Source: Gammaproteobacteria bacterium UBA6173
GTDB lineage: Bacteria > Pseudomonadota > Gammaproteobacteria > Pseudomonadales > Pseudohongiellaceae
Reading direction: 5' to 3'
Length of the DNA: 31,414 nucleotides
Assembly: GCA_002422225.1 (NCBI GenBank)
Contig: DITX01000017.1
Coordinates: forward strand, 17,112 to 48,525
Shown here: positions 15,050 through 25,758 of the stretch, piece after piece
Position numbering within the stretch: position 1 is the first letter of the stretch
Layout: the number at the start of each line of letters is the position of its first letter
Translations under genes and position numbers: made by a program
The notes under the pieces: generated by a model
Told to the model about the DNA's origin: nothing
Databases searched by the model: none
Seen by the model: the letters and a program-made list of their open reading frames with translations, nothing else

Positions 15050-15775
15050 TCATAAATAACTCAGGGCGGCAAAAATAACGCCCATCAATCCACCGATAAC
15101 GCCTCCCCAGACCACCAGCCAGCCCAAGTGCTTACGAATCATTTTTTGCACAATGAGACGAACCTGGTCAGGGGTCAGTTCCTGTAACCGTCGCTCAACC
15201 AGATCTTCGATGCGAGCAACCACGGCATCACTGTGCGTCGCTTCAGACAAACGCTGAGTGAAGCGTTGCTGGAACTCATCTGACTCCAGCATCTCAAGCA
15301 GGTAACTACGCATGCGCTCGTTAAATGGTTCACGTAATCCTGCTAAAGCTCTCGCGCCGCCAACCATGCCCAGCATGCCGCCCATCGATGACTGCATGAT
15401 GCCTTCGACCAAGGAATCAAATGCACGATCCAGATCCAGCTCACCCACTAATGAAGGCAATAGCTTGTTAATACCGCTGTGCATCATGGTTTGGGCATCA
15501 AAAAACCGGTCGATAGTTTCTGCGCTGAAAAACTGCTGCATGATCATTTCACGGATGCCGCGCTTGAACTCCTCAAAATGCAACGCAATAACACCAGAAC
15601 CGTAAAATCCTGGCACTTTCTCAAACAACATGTGAATTGCCAATGAATTGGTCAGCGACCCGGACAAGGCAAATAATCCCGCACTCAACACCCAGGCAGA
15701 GGCAGGCTCCGGTAATAACCAGCCTGTCAGCACAAATACTGCGGCTACGAGATTGGTCACCAATCCTTTATCCAT
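15050..15775 (-). CDS. DUF445-family membrane protein
   Basis: A 241-aa membrane protein of the DUF445 family (YheB-like). It has N-terminal hydrophobic segments, the family hallmark GSLTNSLAIHMLFEKVPGFY near residues 40-60, a long helical and charged middle, and a C-terminal hydrophobic hairpin WLVVWGGVIGGLMGVIFAAL. The biochemical role of the family is unknown. ATG 15775 is preceded by GGGAG at a spacing of about 8; an in-frame GTG at 15790 lies directly after the stop of the nitrilase gene and has no such site. It follows that gene by 15 bases, so it is likely the last gene of the mreB-yhdP-nitrilase unit. Confidence 0.8.
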   Translation of the reverse strand: MDKGLVTNLVAAVFVLTGWLLPEPASAWVLSAGLFALSGSLTNSLAIHMLFEKVPGFYGSGVIALHFEEFKRGIREMIMQQFFSAETIDRFFDAQTMMHSGINKLLPSLVGELDLDRAFDSLVEGIMQSSMGGMLGMVGGARALAGLREPFNERMRSYLLEMLESDEFQQRFTQRLSEATHSDAVVARIEDLVERRLQELTPDQVRLIVQKMIRKHLGWLVVWGGVIGGLMGVIFAALSYL

Positions 15776-15790
15776 ATACAAGACTCCCAC

Positions 15791-16660
15791 TTACTCGATT
15801 GCCGTACCAAGACGGCGATGCTCAAAAACAGGCATACGCTGGCGAATAGCCGCCAGTGCGTCGTTATCCATGTCGGCGATCACAAAACCTTCACCGCGCT
15901 CAAGTACATCCAAGACACGCCCCCAAGGATCAACAATCATAGAATGCCCAAAGGTTTCCCTGCGCTCGTTGTGCACACCGCCCTGGCCGGCACCAATGAC
16001 ATAACATTGGTTTTCTATGGCACGGGCGCGCAGCAATACTTCCCAGTGGGCTTCGCCCGTGACACGCGTAAACGCTGATGGCACGGTCACCAAATCCACT
16101 CGTTTAGCGAAATAGTGGCGATACAGTTCAGGAAAGCGGATGTCATAACAAATCGAAAGCCCCAGCCGCCCGGCATCGGTATCAACAATAACCGGGGCAT
16201 CACCCGCCTCAAAACTGTCGGATTCAGCGTAACGAGCCTGCTTATCACTGACCTGCACATCAAAAAGATGCATTTTGTCGTAACGCGCGACAATGGCTCC
16301 GTTAGCATTAAACACCAGGGATGCTGGCCGCACCCGGCCATCCGTTAATACTGTCGCAGACAAATCTGCTGGGTGTGGGCGCGTGATCAAGGGAATGGTA
16401 CCTGCAACAATCCACACAGCATGCTCGCGGGCAACCCGCGATAACATGCCTTGCAGCGGTGCGTTCAAGTCGCCTTCACGCTCGGCAAACCTGGCCTGAG
16501 GCCCGCCATCAAGCACAGCAAAATTCTCTGGTAATACAATCAGTTTTGCGCCTTTTTCAACAGCATCAATCATCAAACGCTCGGCAGTCGCCATGTTGTG
16601 ATGAATATCGGCACTACTGACCATTTGTACCGCAGCAAGCCTACAATTCTTTAAAGACAC
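15791..16660 (-). CDS. Nitrilase-superfamily carbon-nitrogen hydrolase (Nit1/deaminated glutathione amidase-like)
   Basis: A 289-aa amidase with the catalytic Glu-Lys-Cys triad: E45 in IVLPENFAVL, K129 in RYDKMHLFDV and C171 in SICYDIRFPELYRHY. The C-terminal GHSMIVDPWGRVL is typical of Nit1/NitFhit-type enzymes, which repair deaminated glutathione; that substrate is inferred from similarity. The GTG start at 16660 has AGGAG about 9 bases upstream. It lies 53 bases after yhdP, as in Pseudomonas, where the same order yhdP-nitrilase is found. Here tldD does not follow; a DUF445 gene does. Confidence 0.88.
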   Translation of the reverse strand: MSLKNCRLAAVQMVSSADIHHNMATAERLMIDAVEKGAKLIVLPENFAVLDGGPQARFAEREGDLNAPLQGMLSRVAREHAVWIVAGTIPLITRPHPADLSATVLTDGRVRPASLVFNANGAIVARYDKMHLFDVQVSDKQARYAESDSFEAGDAPVIVDTDAGRLGLSICYDIRFPELYRHYFAKRVDLVTVPSAFTRVTGEAHWEVLLRARAIENQCYVIGAGQGGVHNERRETFGHSMIVDPWGRVLDVLERGEGFVIADMDNDALAAIRQRMPVFEHRRLGTAIE

Positions 16661-16713
16661 TGCGTTTTCTCCTGTAAACCGGCACTGAGAGTGATCCGGA
16701 TCATCATGGTCAA

Positions 16714-19700
16714 TCAGCTACCACTGGCAAAAACCTGATAAAGCACTGGCTGCACGCCATCCCACGGGCCTTTCAGGGTGTACTGGGCGCTGGTCAAATT
16801 ATCCACTTGTTCGCCGAATATCTGATCAAACAAAAAAACCCCGACGGCGAGTTGCCAGTTGATCAGATTGTTCAACACCGCCAGCCCGCTCAGCCAAGGG
16901 ATGTTTTCACTCACTGGCAGCGTGATAAACAAATTGGCATCAATGGTCTGCTGCGCCAGATCGAGAGTCCCCGACACCTGGAACAAACTCGCCGGACCAA
17001 TGATCTGCAAGCGATCTCTAATGGTGACAATGCCATTGCTCAAATGCACCTGCCCACGAATTTCATCGTAAGAGAGTCCTGATCTCAAAAAGTCATCACT
17101 GAAGCGCAGACGCCTGATTATTGCATCGAAGTTGATAATGCTGATCAAGCGTAAAGCACTGTTAGCAACACCGGCTCTTTGCTGAAATCGCCCAGACTTT
17201 ACATTGATGTCCAAGTCTCCGCTCAAGCCTAGGGCCGAGAAAAACGCTGGGCTGCCATCCCAATGCAAGCGCAAATCAAATACAGCCGAGGTGCTTTGTA
17301 AACTGGGTGCGTATCCGTAGGCACTTAAAACCGGTGCAAGGTCCGTTGCAGTCAGCTGGCCATTGAGCACACTGCGATGATTTTGGCCGTCATAAATCCA
17401 ACGGAACTCAGCAGGTGCCGTCTCGCTTCCTATCGACAGACCTCGCGCATTCACCTGAAGATCTCTAAACACGGCTCCGCTGCCATCGGATGACAACGCG
17501 AAACGCCACTGACCAAAGTCAGCACCGTTGAGCGTAAATTGGCCCAAAGTTAACTGCATGGATGGGAAAGTTCTGGGGTCTAGCGCCCGTAAAGGGTCTT
17601 CTCTGGGCAACTCAAACTCCACACTGGGAAGATCTTCGAGGTCTTGCAGGGTTTGCTCGCCACTTGTCGTGTCCTCAACAGCGGCCACCAAGGTATCGAT
17701 TTGCAGGGGCTCCACCAAGGATTCCTCGATGGGTAGTTCTTGCGGAGCCTCCCCAAGGTGCAGATAGTCCAGATTAACCTGCCAAGGGGAGTTTCCCGCC
17801 AGCGGGTAGGCTAGCGTACCGCGTACATCTTCCCCTTGTACCGCTAACACCCAGGCATCCAGATCCCGACGCACACTGAGATTGAGCTGATCAAAGGTTT
17901 CTCCAGCCACTGACAACTGACCTACGGCCAGTTCTGCAGTACCTTGTATAGCCGACAGCCAATCAAGGTTTCTGCCACTGTTGCCGGACACTAAAGGGTT
18001 TGCTGCCGGTGTTTGCGTGAACATATCAGCCAAGGTTTGTTGCCATTGCGAATAATCAATATGCGCAACTGTTCCCAATAACTCGACGCCTTTGGCAGAG
18101 GGATTCAATCGACGAACACGCAAGCCATCTCCAGCGGGCCCCAGATAGATCAATCCGCTTGCGGGTAACCCCTCCGCAAACTCCAGACTCATCTGAGTGA
18201 CGTCCCGCCAACGCAGATCCAGCCCGGGTCCTGCAGGTTTAAAATCCAGATCGATGGTCAGTGCACTGACTTGCTCTGCCGATTTACTGAACGGCGCAGG
18301 CAGTCTGGACTCAACACCCGCCATATCTGTTTTGATACTTAAAGAAGGGAAATTGTTTGAAGGCAATGAACCGGATCGCAGAGGTAGCTTTATGCCAGCC
18401 TGATAGGCAAGTTTACCCTCGAATTGTGATAACAACGGCCGCACGGCAGCCGGCAACCCAGCCCAAGCTGTCAGTGACCCAATTTCGGTCAATCCCGACC
18501 ATGTCAGCTCTGTCGCACGCTCAGTCTGACTCAGTGATTCGTCAACTGTCAGCAATCCGGCCGAACGTAGCTGGGCTACTATGGGCTCGCCCATGACGGT
18601 GGCTTGCAGCGCATCACCCTGAATACCATTTTCATTGGTATACGACAAAGCCCCGGTAATTGCCTCCAGCTGCAGCTGATATTCAGGTATATAAAGCCGG
18701 TTGTCATTGAATGAAAAATCCAGTGCTATATCTGTGCGCGCACCAGCCACGCTCAAAGGGATATTCAAGGCAAGCGCTATGTCGGTATTACCTTCTGCCT
18801 GCCATTGTGAAAATGTTTGCCCAATATCTGCTGTAACGGGTGATTGCTGAAGATAGTGCAAGCCTTGAGCGGCACTGCCTCGACCTTTACCTGTGATACT
18901 AAGCCAACTACCACCGCTCGGATTTGGGCGCAGGCTCCCCTCGCTGGAATCCAGTTTGATACCCAGTGTGCTGCCCGCCTTCGCGGAAATATCCACGTTG
19001 CCTTCACTGATTAATACAAACCCGTCCAGTTCTTCCAGCGTAGGCCAGGCGGGATCAAACTTCAAAGTACCATCCACAACGTTAAAAAACATTTGCAGTG
19101 AGCGCTCAACGGGTAGCGCCCCGCGTTGTACTCTGCCCCTGAAGATCAATCCACTGCCCGCACCTTCGCCTTGCTGCACGGCTTGTTCCACCCAATTCAG
19201 TGCCGGCTGTGCGGATCTGGGCGCAGTTGCCGCCATGGGCAGGTAAGGTGTCTTGCGACTGACATCAGCTTTTAATGCGCCCAGTTTAAGTTCGAGATCG
19301 ATATACCGGTTCTCGCCCAACTGCATGTGGGTTGCAAACTGGCCGTGCGCAGTCACAATATCTGACTCAGCCACCACGATACCGCTGACCAGTTTTATGT
19401 TGGCATCAGAGCCGGTCTGCACTCTAAAGCCAACCCTGCCATTAACATGGCCGTAGTCCCAGATCTGATCAAACAGTCTTGGGATATGCATAGACATATC
19501 GGAGCTGTCGACTTCCAAAAAACCTTCACCTAGTCCTGTGGCGGCATCAAACCCAATTTCGGCATAACCACCTACACCCCAAAAAGACGGAACGCCCCGA
19601 TAGGCACTGAGCGCGCCGTCTTCGATATTGGTGGCCAGACTGGCATTAGACAATCCCCCTGCGCTGAAGTCCGCTTGCATGGTAAGGTTGACCAATCGAC

Positions 19701-20853
19701 CGCGCGGATTGAACCCTGTGACTTCGCTGTTCACTCGTTCATCGAGTGGCAAGTTCTGCACAATTCTGGAAACCATACCCAACTCGATGGCATCTGCATG
19801 CAATTGAAGTCCGACCCCTTGTTGATAGGAGACGGAGATATCGCCGGTCGGCCATTGCAGACCATCCAGCTCAAAATACACATCATCTGCATACACTTGC
19901 CAATGACCTGAATCTGGCGTGTGTGACAGGTAAATACCGGGTACCTGCAGGGTGTTCAATTGTAATGCCTGTTCGACCTGAGTGGATGCCAGCACCATGT
20001 CACCCTGGGCACTAAGCACCAGATTGGTCAGTTGCCCCTGCGAAATGTCTGCCCATAGCTGCCCCTGCAGCTCAGCGGACTGCAGATCCAAACCATCAAG
20101 ATTGTTTACTTCGCTGCGGATGATGCTGAAAAGTGGCGGCACAAAAATTCCATAGTCCGCCAGCGGCAGGTTCAGATAGAGCTGCCCTTGCAATTGTGCA
20201 AGACTGCTACCACTCAAGGACGCTGCCAGATTGAGCGTGTCCTCAGAATCTGCCACATGCGCGCGTGCGTTCAACAGGTGAAAGCCAAGTTGACTCTGGA
20301 ATTCCAGTTGCAGCAGATCCAGCCTGCTGCTTTCGCCGGCAAGATCCGTAAAATTGAGGGTGGTTTCGCTCAAAGAAAAACGCGACAGCCGGGTAAGCAA
20401 CTGGAAAACCAACTCCATATCAGTTGCTTGCTCGCCGCCTTCAAAGCCGGCGAGCTGCCAGGCACCATTTGTGTGTTGCTGAAAACTTAATACCAGTGAG
20501 TCGATGGAGGTGTTGGCAATTACCAGCCGGCGTTGTTGCACACTCTCCTGAATGGCGGGCGCCAAGGATACACGTTGCAATGACAACGCTGCCGGCTCAC
20601 CAAGACGCACATCTTCCAGAACAAAGCGTGGCGCAAACTGCCACCATTCACCACTGACGCTGCCGATGCTGACAGGCATCCCCATTTCAGCACTGAGTCG
20701 TTGCTCTATCCAGCCTTTGTATTTGGCCACCTGCGGTGTCATCTGGCGGCCGATACTGACATACAGCGCAAGGCACACCAGCGATATCATCAGCAGTGTA
20801 ATCGATGCACGCAGCAGCAATGCAAACAACGCCCGCAATTTTCGCAGAATCAT
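16714..20853 (-). CDS. yhdP: YhdP, AsmA-like envelope lipid transport protein
   Basis: A 1379-aa protein with one N-terminal transmembrane helix (about residues 12-32) followed by a very long periplasmic beta-rich domain typical of AsmA-like repeating-beta-groove proteins. E. coli YhdP (about 1266 aa) helps move phospholipid to the outer membrane and supports its barrier function. The N-terminal SIGSVSGEWWQFAPRFVLEDVRLG and the C-terminal region (DLDINVKSGRF, LSNGIVTIRDRLQIIGPASL, PLPVSENIP-like VTLPVSENIPWLSG segment near 1315) match the family. An acidic low-complexity stretch at about residues 1030-1085 accounts for much of the extra length. It starts 9 bases after the rng stop, with AGG near the ATG, in the unit mreBCD-maf-rng-yhdP. 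Confidence 0.92.
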   Translation of the reverse strand: MILRKLRALFALLLRASITLLMISLVCLALYVSIGRQMTPQVAKYKGWIEQRLSAEMGMPVSIGSVSGEWWQFAPRFVLEDVRLGEPAALSLQRVSLAPAIQESVQQRRLVIANTSIDSLVLSFQQHTNGAWQLAGFEGGEQATDMELVFQLLTRLSRFSLSETTLNFTDLAGESSRLDLLQLEFQSQLGFHLLNARAHVADSEDTLNLAASLSGSSLAQLQGQLYLNLPLADYGIFVPPLFSIIRSEVNNLDGLDLQSAELQGQLWADISQGQLTNLVLSAQGDMVLASTQVEQALQLNTLQVPGIYLSHTPDSGHWQVYADDVYFELDGLQWPTGDISVSYQQGVGLQLHADAIELGMVSRIVQNLPLDERVNSEVTGFNPRGRLVNLTMQADFSAGGLSNASLATNIEDGALSAYRGVPSFWGVGGYAEIGFDAATGLGEGFLEVDSSDMSMHIPRLFDQIWDYGHVNGRVGFRVQTGSDANIKLVSGIVVAESDIVTAHGQFATHMQLGENRYIDLELKLGALKADVSRKTPYLPMAATAPRSAQPALNWVEQAVQQGEGAGSGLIFRGRVQRGALPVERSLQMFFNVVDGTLKFDPAWPTLEELDGFVLISEGNVDISAKAGSTLGIKLDSSEGSLRPNPSGGSWLSITGKGRGSAAQGLHYLQQSPVTADIGQTFSQWQAEGNTDIALALNIPLSVAGARTDIALDFSFNDNRLYIPEYQLQLEAITGALSYTNENGIQGDALQATVMGEPIVAQLRSAGLLTVDESLSQTERATELTWSGLTEIGSLTAWAGLPAAVRPLLSQFEGKLAYQAGIKLPLRSGSLPSNNFPSLSIKTDMAGVESRLPAPFSKSAEQVSALTIDLDFKPAGPGLDLRWRDVTQMSLEFAEGLPASGLIYLGPAGDGLRVRRLNPSAKGVELLGTVAHIDYSQWQQTLADMFTQTPAANPLVSGNSGRNLDWLSAIQGTAELAVGQLSVAGETFDQLNLSVRRDLDAWVLAVQGEDVRGTLAYPLAGNSPWQVNLDYLHLGEAPQELPIEESLVEPLQIDTLVAAVEDTTSGEQTLQDLEDLPSVEFELPREDPLRALDPRTFPSMQLTLGQFTLNGADFGQWRFALSSDGSGAVFRDLQVNARGLSIGSETAPAEFRWIYDGQNHRSVLNGQLTATDLAPVLSAYGYAPSLQSTSAVFDLRLHWDGSPAFFSALGLSGDLDINVKSGRFQQRAGVANSALRLISIINFDAIIRRLRFSDDFLRSGLSYDEIRGQVHLSNGIVTIRDRLQIIGPASLFQVSGTLDLAQQTIDANLFITLPVSENIPWLSGLAVLNNLINWQLAVGVFLFDQIFGEQVDNLTSAQYTLKGPWDGVQPVLYQVFASGS

Positions 20854-20862
20854 AAGTGCCTG

Positions 20863-22341
20863 TTAAAACAGAACAACATCATATTGCTCTTGAGTATACA
20901 TAGGTTCTACTTGAAACCGGATAGTTTTCCCCGTCAGCACTTCCAGATCCGCCAGAGTGCTTGATTCCTCGTCCAACAGACGGTCTACAACCACCTGCGA
21001 GGCCAATACCATCAACTCATCATTTTCATACACACGTGCAACGCGGACGATCTCTCGAAATATTTCATAACAAATTGTTTCTGGCGTTTTAAGACGGGCC
21101 CGACCTTCACACACGGGGCAGGTACTGCACAAAATCTGCCCCAGACTTTCACGGGTGCGCTTGCGTGTCATTTCCACCAGACCTAACTCGGAAATGGTGG
21201 TGACCATGGTACGAGCATGATCCTTTTCTAGCGCTTTAGTCAGGGTGCGCAACACTTGTCGCTGATGCTCCGGATCCTCCATATCAATAAAGTCCAGAAT
21301 GATAATGCCGCCGAGATTCCGAATGCGCAATTGACGGGCGATTGCCGTGGCCGCTTCCAGATTGGTTTTAAGGACCGTTTCGGCATGACTTTTTGTGCCG
21401 AGAAAGGCACCTGTATTCACGTCAATAGTGGTCATAGCTTCGGTCTGGTCAATGATCAGATCACCGCCGGACTTCAACTTCACCTGACGTCCTAGGGCTT
21501 TGTCGATTTCATCGTCAATGCCGTACAGATCAAATATGGGGCGTTCACCCGCATACAGCTCGAGTCGGTCGCGAAAATCGGGGATAAAGTCTTGGATAAA
21601 GCCGGAGATTTCTTCGAAGGCTTCTGGCGTATCCACCCGGATTTTTTCAATACCCGGGGTGATCAGATCGCGCACCGCCCGCAGATACAGAGGCAGATCC
21701 CGGTATAACACCCGGATCTCTTTGCTCTTGCCTATTCTGCGTTCCACGGCCGCCCATAACTTGCGTAAAAACCGGATATCTTCGAGCAACTCGGTCTCGC
21801 TGGCGCCCTCTGCGGCCGTACGGATGATAAATCCGCCGCGATCCTGCATGGATTCTGCGATCACGCACTGTTCCAATAAGGTTTGCAGCCGATTGCGCTC
21901 GTCCTCATTTTCCAGACGTTGCGAAATACCAATATGCAGATTACGCGGCAAATACACCAGATGCCGCGAGGGCAGTGTTAAATGGGTGGTGAGTCTGGCG
22001 CCTTTGGAGCCGATAGGATCCTTAGCGACCTGAACAACAATCAACTGCCCTTCACGCAATAAAGTAGTGATATCAATCGCTTCAGTTTCGCGCACCTCAA
22101 GGCCATCGGCACCAATCGGAGCAATATCAGCACTGTGTAAAAAAGCCGCACGCTCTAGCCCGATATCAACAAATGCAGCTTCCATGCCTGGCATCACGCG
22201 GACAACTTTGCCCAGATAAATGTCGCCGACATAACCGCTGCGACTGCGCCGTTCCAGATAGATCTCTTGCAACAGGCCGTTCTCAATGAGCGCCAGCCTA
22301 GTTTCGCGAGGTGTCACATTGATCAGGATTTCTTCACTCAA
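20863..22341 (-). CDS. rng: Ribonuclease G
   Basis: A 492-aa endoribonuclease (16S rRNA 5' maturation and mRNA turnover), soluble or membrane-associated. It has an S1 domain at the N-terminus (RSRSGYVGDIYLGKVVRVMP, AAFVDIG, AAFLHSADI) and an RNase H-like and DNase I-like core with the metal-binding Asp motifs TIDVNTGAF and IIILDFIDMED. The zinc-link cysteines are in STCPVCEGR (about residues 403-411). Length agrees with E. coli RNase G (489 aa). The start is TTG at 22341, with AGGAG 8 bases upstream, overlapping the end of maf by 8 bases. It lies in the unit mreBCD-maf-rng-yhdP. Confidence 0.95.
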   Translation of the reverse strand: MSEEILINVTPRETRLALIENGLLQEIYLERRSRSGYVGDIYLGKVVRVMPGMEAAFVDIGLERAAFLHSADIAPIGADGLEVRETEAIDITTLLREGQLIVVQVAKDPIGSKGARLTTHLTLPSRHLVYLPRNLHIGISQRLENEDERNRLQTLLEQCVIAESMQDRGGFIIRTAAEGASETELLEDIRFLRKLWAAVERRIGKSKEIRVLYRDLPLYLRAVRDLITPGIEKIRVDTPEAFEEISGFIQDFIPDFRDRLELYAGERPIFDLYGIDDEIDKALGRQVKLKSGGDLIIDQTEAMTTIDVNTGAFLGTKSHAETVLKTNLEAATAIARQLRIRNLGGIIILDFIDMEDPEHQRQVLRTLTKALEKDHARTMVTTISELGLVEMTRKRTRESLGQILCSTCPVCEGRARLKTPETICYEIFREIVRVARVYENDELMVLASQVVVDRLLDEESSTLADLEVLTGKTIRFQVEPMYTQEQYDVVLF

Positions 22342-22948
22342 TCAATCCACTCCTGTCCAATGCGGTTGTTATTCCAAATGACTGCAGTAGTCGGGCTGTT
22401 TCAAAAATGGGTAAACCCACCACACCACTGTAACTACCCTGCAAAGACTCAATAAATAGAGCACCCAGGCCTTGTACTGCATAGGCCCCAGCCTTCCCAG
22501 AGGGCTCACCACTGAGCCAGTAGCTGCGGATCTCGGCAGATGACAAGGTTTTGAAGTCTACTTTGGTGCGAGACAGCTCAAGGACTGACTTGTCACCCTG
22601 GCATATACAAACGGCTGACATGACTTCGTGCTGACGCCCAGACAGCAGACTCAACATACGGTGGGCATCCTGCTCATCGCGCGGTTTCCCAAGCACCTGA
22701 TCATCAACCACGACTATCGTATCGGCACCCAACACCGGGCGACCATTGATGCCGGTCTGGTTTTGCGCGACTGTCATGGCTTTGGCTCTCGCCAGTCGAC
22801 AGACATAGTTCACGGGCAATTCGCCCAGCAGCATACTCTCATCGATGTCATGAACAATCAGCTCAAAACTGACACCAATCTGTGTCAACAGTTCACGTCT
22901 GCGAGGAGATGCAGAAGCGAGGATCAGCGAAGCGGGCGCTACAGTCAT
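22334..22948 (-). CDS. maf: Maf-type nucleoside triphosphate pyrophosphatase (dTTP/UTP-specific class)
   Basis: A 204-aa house-cleaning enzyme that hydrolyses dTTP/UTP and modified pyrimidine NTPs to monophosphates. Motifs: SASPRRRELL near the N-terminus, VLGADTIVVVDDQVLGKP in the middle, the SGRQHEV motif, and GKAGAYAVQGLGALFIESLQ with GSYSGVVGLP at the end, as in YhdE. ATG 22948 is chosen with AGGTGA 5 bases upstream; a TTG at 22963 would add five residues. It starts 18 bases after mreD and overlaps rng by 8 bases. Confidence 0.93.
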   Translation of the reverse strand: MTVAPASLILASASPRRRELLTQIGVSFELIVHDIDESMLLGELPVNYVCRLARAKAMTVAQNQTGINGRPVLGADTIVVVDDQVLGKPRDEQDAHRMLSLLSGRQHEVMSAVCICQGDKSVLELSRTKVDFKTLSSAEIRSYWLSGEPSGKAGAYAVQGLGALFIESLQGSYSGVVGLPIFETARLLQSFGITTALDRSGLIE

Positions 22949-22966
22949 GAAGGTCACCTGCAAGGA

Positions 22967-23455
22967 TCAATGCACATCAAAACCACGCCGCAATTGACGG
23001 AGCAACAGGAAAAGCCAGGGCCACACAAACGCACTGGATAATGCACCCAGCAAGAACAGCATGCTGCCTTGGGCGGTTTCGCCTGTCATTACTTTGATCC
23101 AATAAGTACCGGTCATCACCAAACCAACCAACGCCAGAATAATTCCGCTTTGCTGCCAGGACGAAAACAGGCGCACGCGCTGGTGCAGATTCAAGGTAAT
23201 GTAAGCCAGAACCGCAAAGGTGAATGCGTGGATACCTAGCATGGAGCCTTCAAGAATATCGGTAAAAATGCCTGCCATCCATGCCGAGCCAATACCCACG
23301 CGATAAGGCAAAGCCATGACCCAATAGATAAGCACTAACATGACCCATTGCGGCCGATAATGCATGGCCCAGTCTGGAAAAGGCACAATCGCCAGCAGAT
23401 AGGCCACCAGGAAGCTCAGCAAGATGACCCAGATTCCATTTGATTTTGGGGTCAT
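22967..23455 (-). CDS. mreD: Rod shape-determining protein MreD
   Basis: A 162-aa integral inner-membrane protein of the elongasome with about five hydrophobic segments. Family signatures include RPQWVMLVLIYWVMALPYRV and AGIFTDILEGSMLGIHAF, the conserved D-x-L-x-G-x-x-L-G pattern. It works with MreB and MreC in guiding lateral wall synthesis. The ATG overlaps the mreC stop by four bases (ATGA), a sign of translational coupling. Length matches gammaproteobacterial MreD (about 160 aa). Confidence 0.95.
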   Translation of the reverse strand: MTPKSNGIWVILLSFLVAYLLAIVPFPDWAMHYRPQWVMLVLIYWVMALPYRVGIGSAWMAGIFTDILEGSMLGIHAFTFAVLAYITLNLHQRVRLFSSWQQSGIILALVGLVMTGTYWIKVMTGETAQGSMLFLLGALSSAFVWPWLFLLLRQLRRGFDVH

Positions 23456-24387
23456 TCAATCACTCCCGGGGCTGCTGGTGGTGATATTACAGGTTCAGAC
23501 ACCACTTCTTCGGTGATCGCAGCAGCAGGCAGCTCCGGAACCACAACAGTATCCGCGTCAAACATCATCGGCGGGCCTACAATAGCTTCATCATCTGGCA
23601 CAACCAGCATGACATGACGGGTCCTGTCCATTTGTGCCAATGGCCGCGCCCTGATCAATGCAAATGGCTGGCCCGGATCGTGAACAACACTGGTCACTTC
23701 AGCGACCGGATAATCCTTGGGGAAACGCTGCCCTAAACCAGAACTGACCAACAGATCGCCCACTACGATATCGGCCGTATCAGGTACAAACTCCAACTCC
23801 AATCCCGGTGCATCACCACGGCTGCCACGCGCTATGGTTCTTTCCCCGTTACGATTGACCTGAACTGGCGTGCCGTGCCGGGAATCCGTTATTAACAGAA
23901 CCCAGCTGGTAAACGGCAACACTTCGACCACCTGCCCCATCAAACCGTGGGCATCCAATAAAGCGTGTCCATCCACCACACCATCATGCGCGCCGCGATT
24001 AATCAGCACACGTCGGGAACCTGGGTCATTGGACACGTTGATAATTTCCGCAGTCATGACACGGCCCTGAACGGCCTGAGATGCCTCCTGTAATTCACGC
24101 AGCCGGCTGTTTTCGCTGGCAAGACCGGCCAGCAACTGCAATTCACGTTGTGCAAATAGCAACTGCTGTCGCAGCTGCGTGTTCTCCTCTATCAGATCAC
24201 GCTGCGACACAAACACATCATCAATCCAGAAAGAGATACGCGTAGGAATATCTGCCAACCAATACACTGGAGTGGTGAGGTAGGCTACGGAGAATCGCAC
24301 ACGATCCAGATACTCATAACGACTATCTGCATACATAAGTGACAGGGCCAGTGCCAAAAAGGCCAGCAGCCGGTATTCGAGCGACAC
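23452..24387 (-). CDS. mreC: Rod shape-determining protein MreC (start probably 24 bases further upstream)
   Basis: Bitopic inner-membrane protein of the elongasome: an N-terminal transmembrane helix (LLAFLALALSLMYAD), a coiled coil (residues about 62-100, EENTQLRQQLLFAQRELQLL), then the periplasmic beta domains with INRGAHDGV, GLMGQVVEV and VSSGLGQRFP. The C-terminus is a Pro/Val/Glu-rich tail. The only standard start is GTG 24387, but a G-rich Shine-Dalgarno-like run touches it directly, giving no spacing. In-frame upstream codons encode IKTLFIKG before VSLEYRLL, matching (from memory) the IKPLF..G.SL..RLL start of Pseudomonas MreC. They begin with ATT at 24411, which has GAGG about 8 bases upstream, so a rare ATT start is likely. 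The first possible stop upstream is TGA just before these codons. Confidence 0.93.
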   Translation of the reverse strand: MSLEYRLLAFLALALSLMYADSRYEYLDRVRFSVAYLTTPVYWLADIPTRISFWIDDVFVSQRDLIEENTQLRQQLLFAQRELQLLAGLASENSRLRELQEASQAVQGRVMTAEIINVSNDPGSRRVLINRGAHDGVVDGHALLDAHGLMGQVVEVLPFTSWVLLITDSRHGTPVQVNRNGERTIARGSRGDAPGLELEFVPDTADIVVGDLLVSSGLGQRFPKDYPVAEVTSVVHDPGQPFALIRARPLAQMDRTRHVMLVVPDDEAIVGPPMMFDADTVVVPELPAAAITEEVVSEPVISPPAAPGVIE

Positions 24388-24435
24388 CCCTTTGATGAAT
24401 AAGGTTTTAATATCAGAACCTCAGGCTATCCGGAA

Positions 24436-25697
<1,262 letters not shown>

Positions 25698-25728
25698 TTG
25701 CCTCTAACCAGCCATAATCCCGTATAAT
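25698..25728 (+). promoter_or_regulatory. Probable sigma-70 promoter of gatCAB
   Basis: A perfect -10 TATAAT lies at 25723-25728; the best -35 is TTGCCT (25698-25703) at a wide spacing of 19. It is followed by a GC-containing discriminator. It would give a leader of about 130 bases before the gatC ATG. Confidence 0.5.
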
Positions 25729-25758
25729 CATGGCGTTCGCAGCTATTGGATACGCACT

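Noticed and set aside
21500..22033. 177-aa plus-strand ORF opposite rng
   Set aside because: Ser/Arg-rich shadow translation of the rng gene with no start signal.
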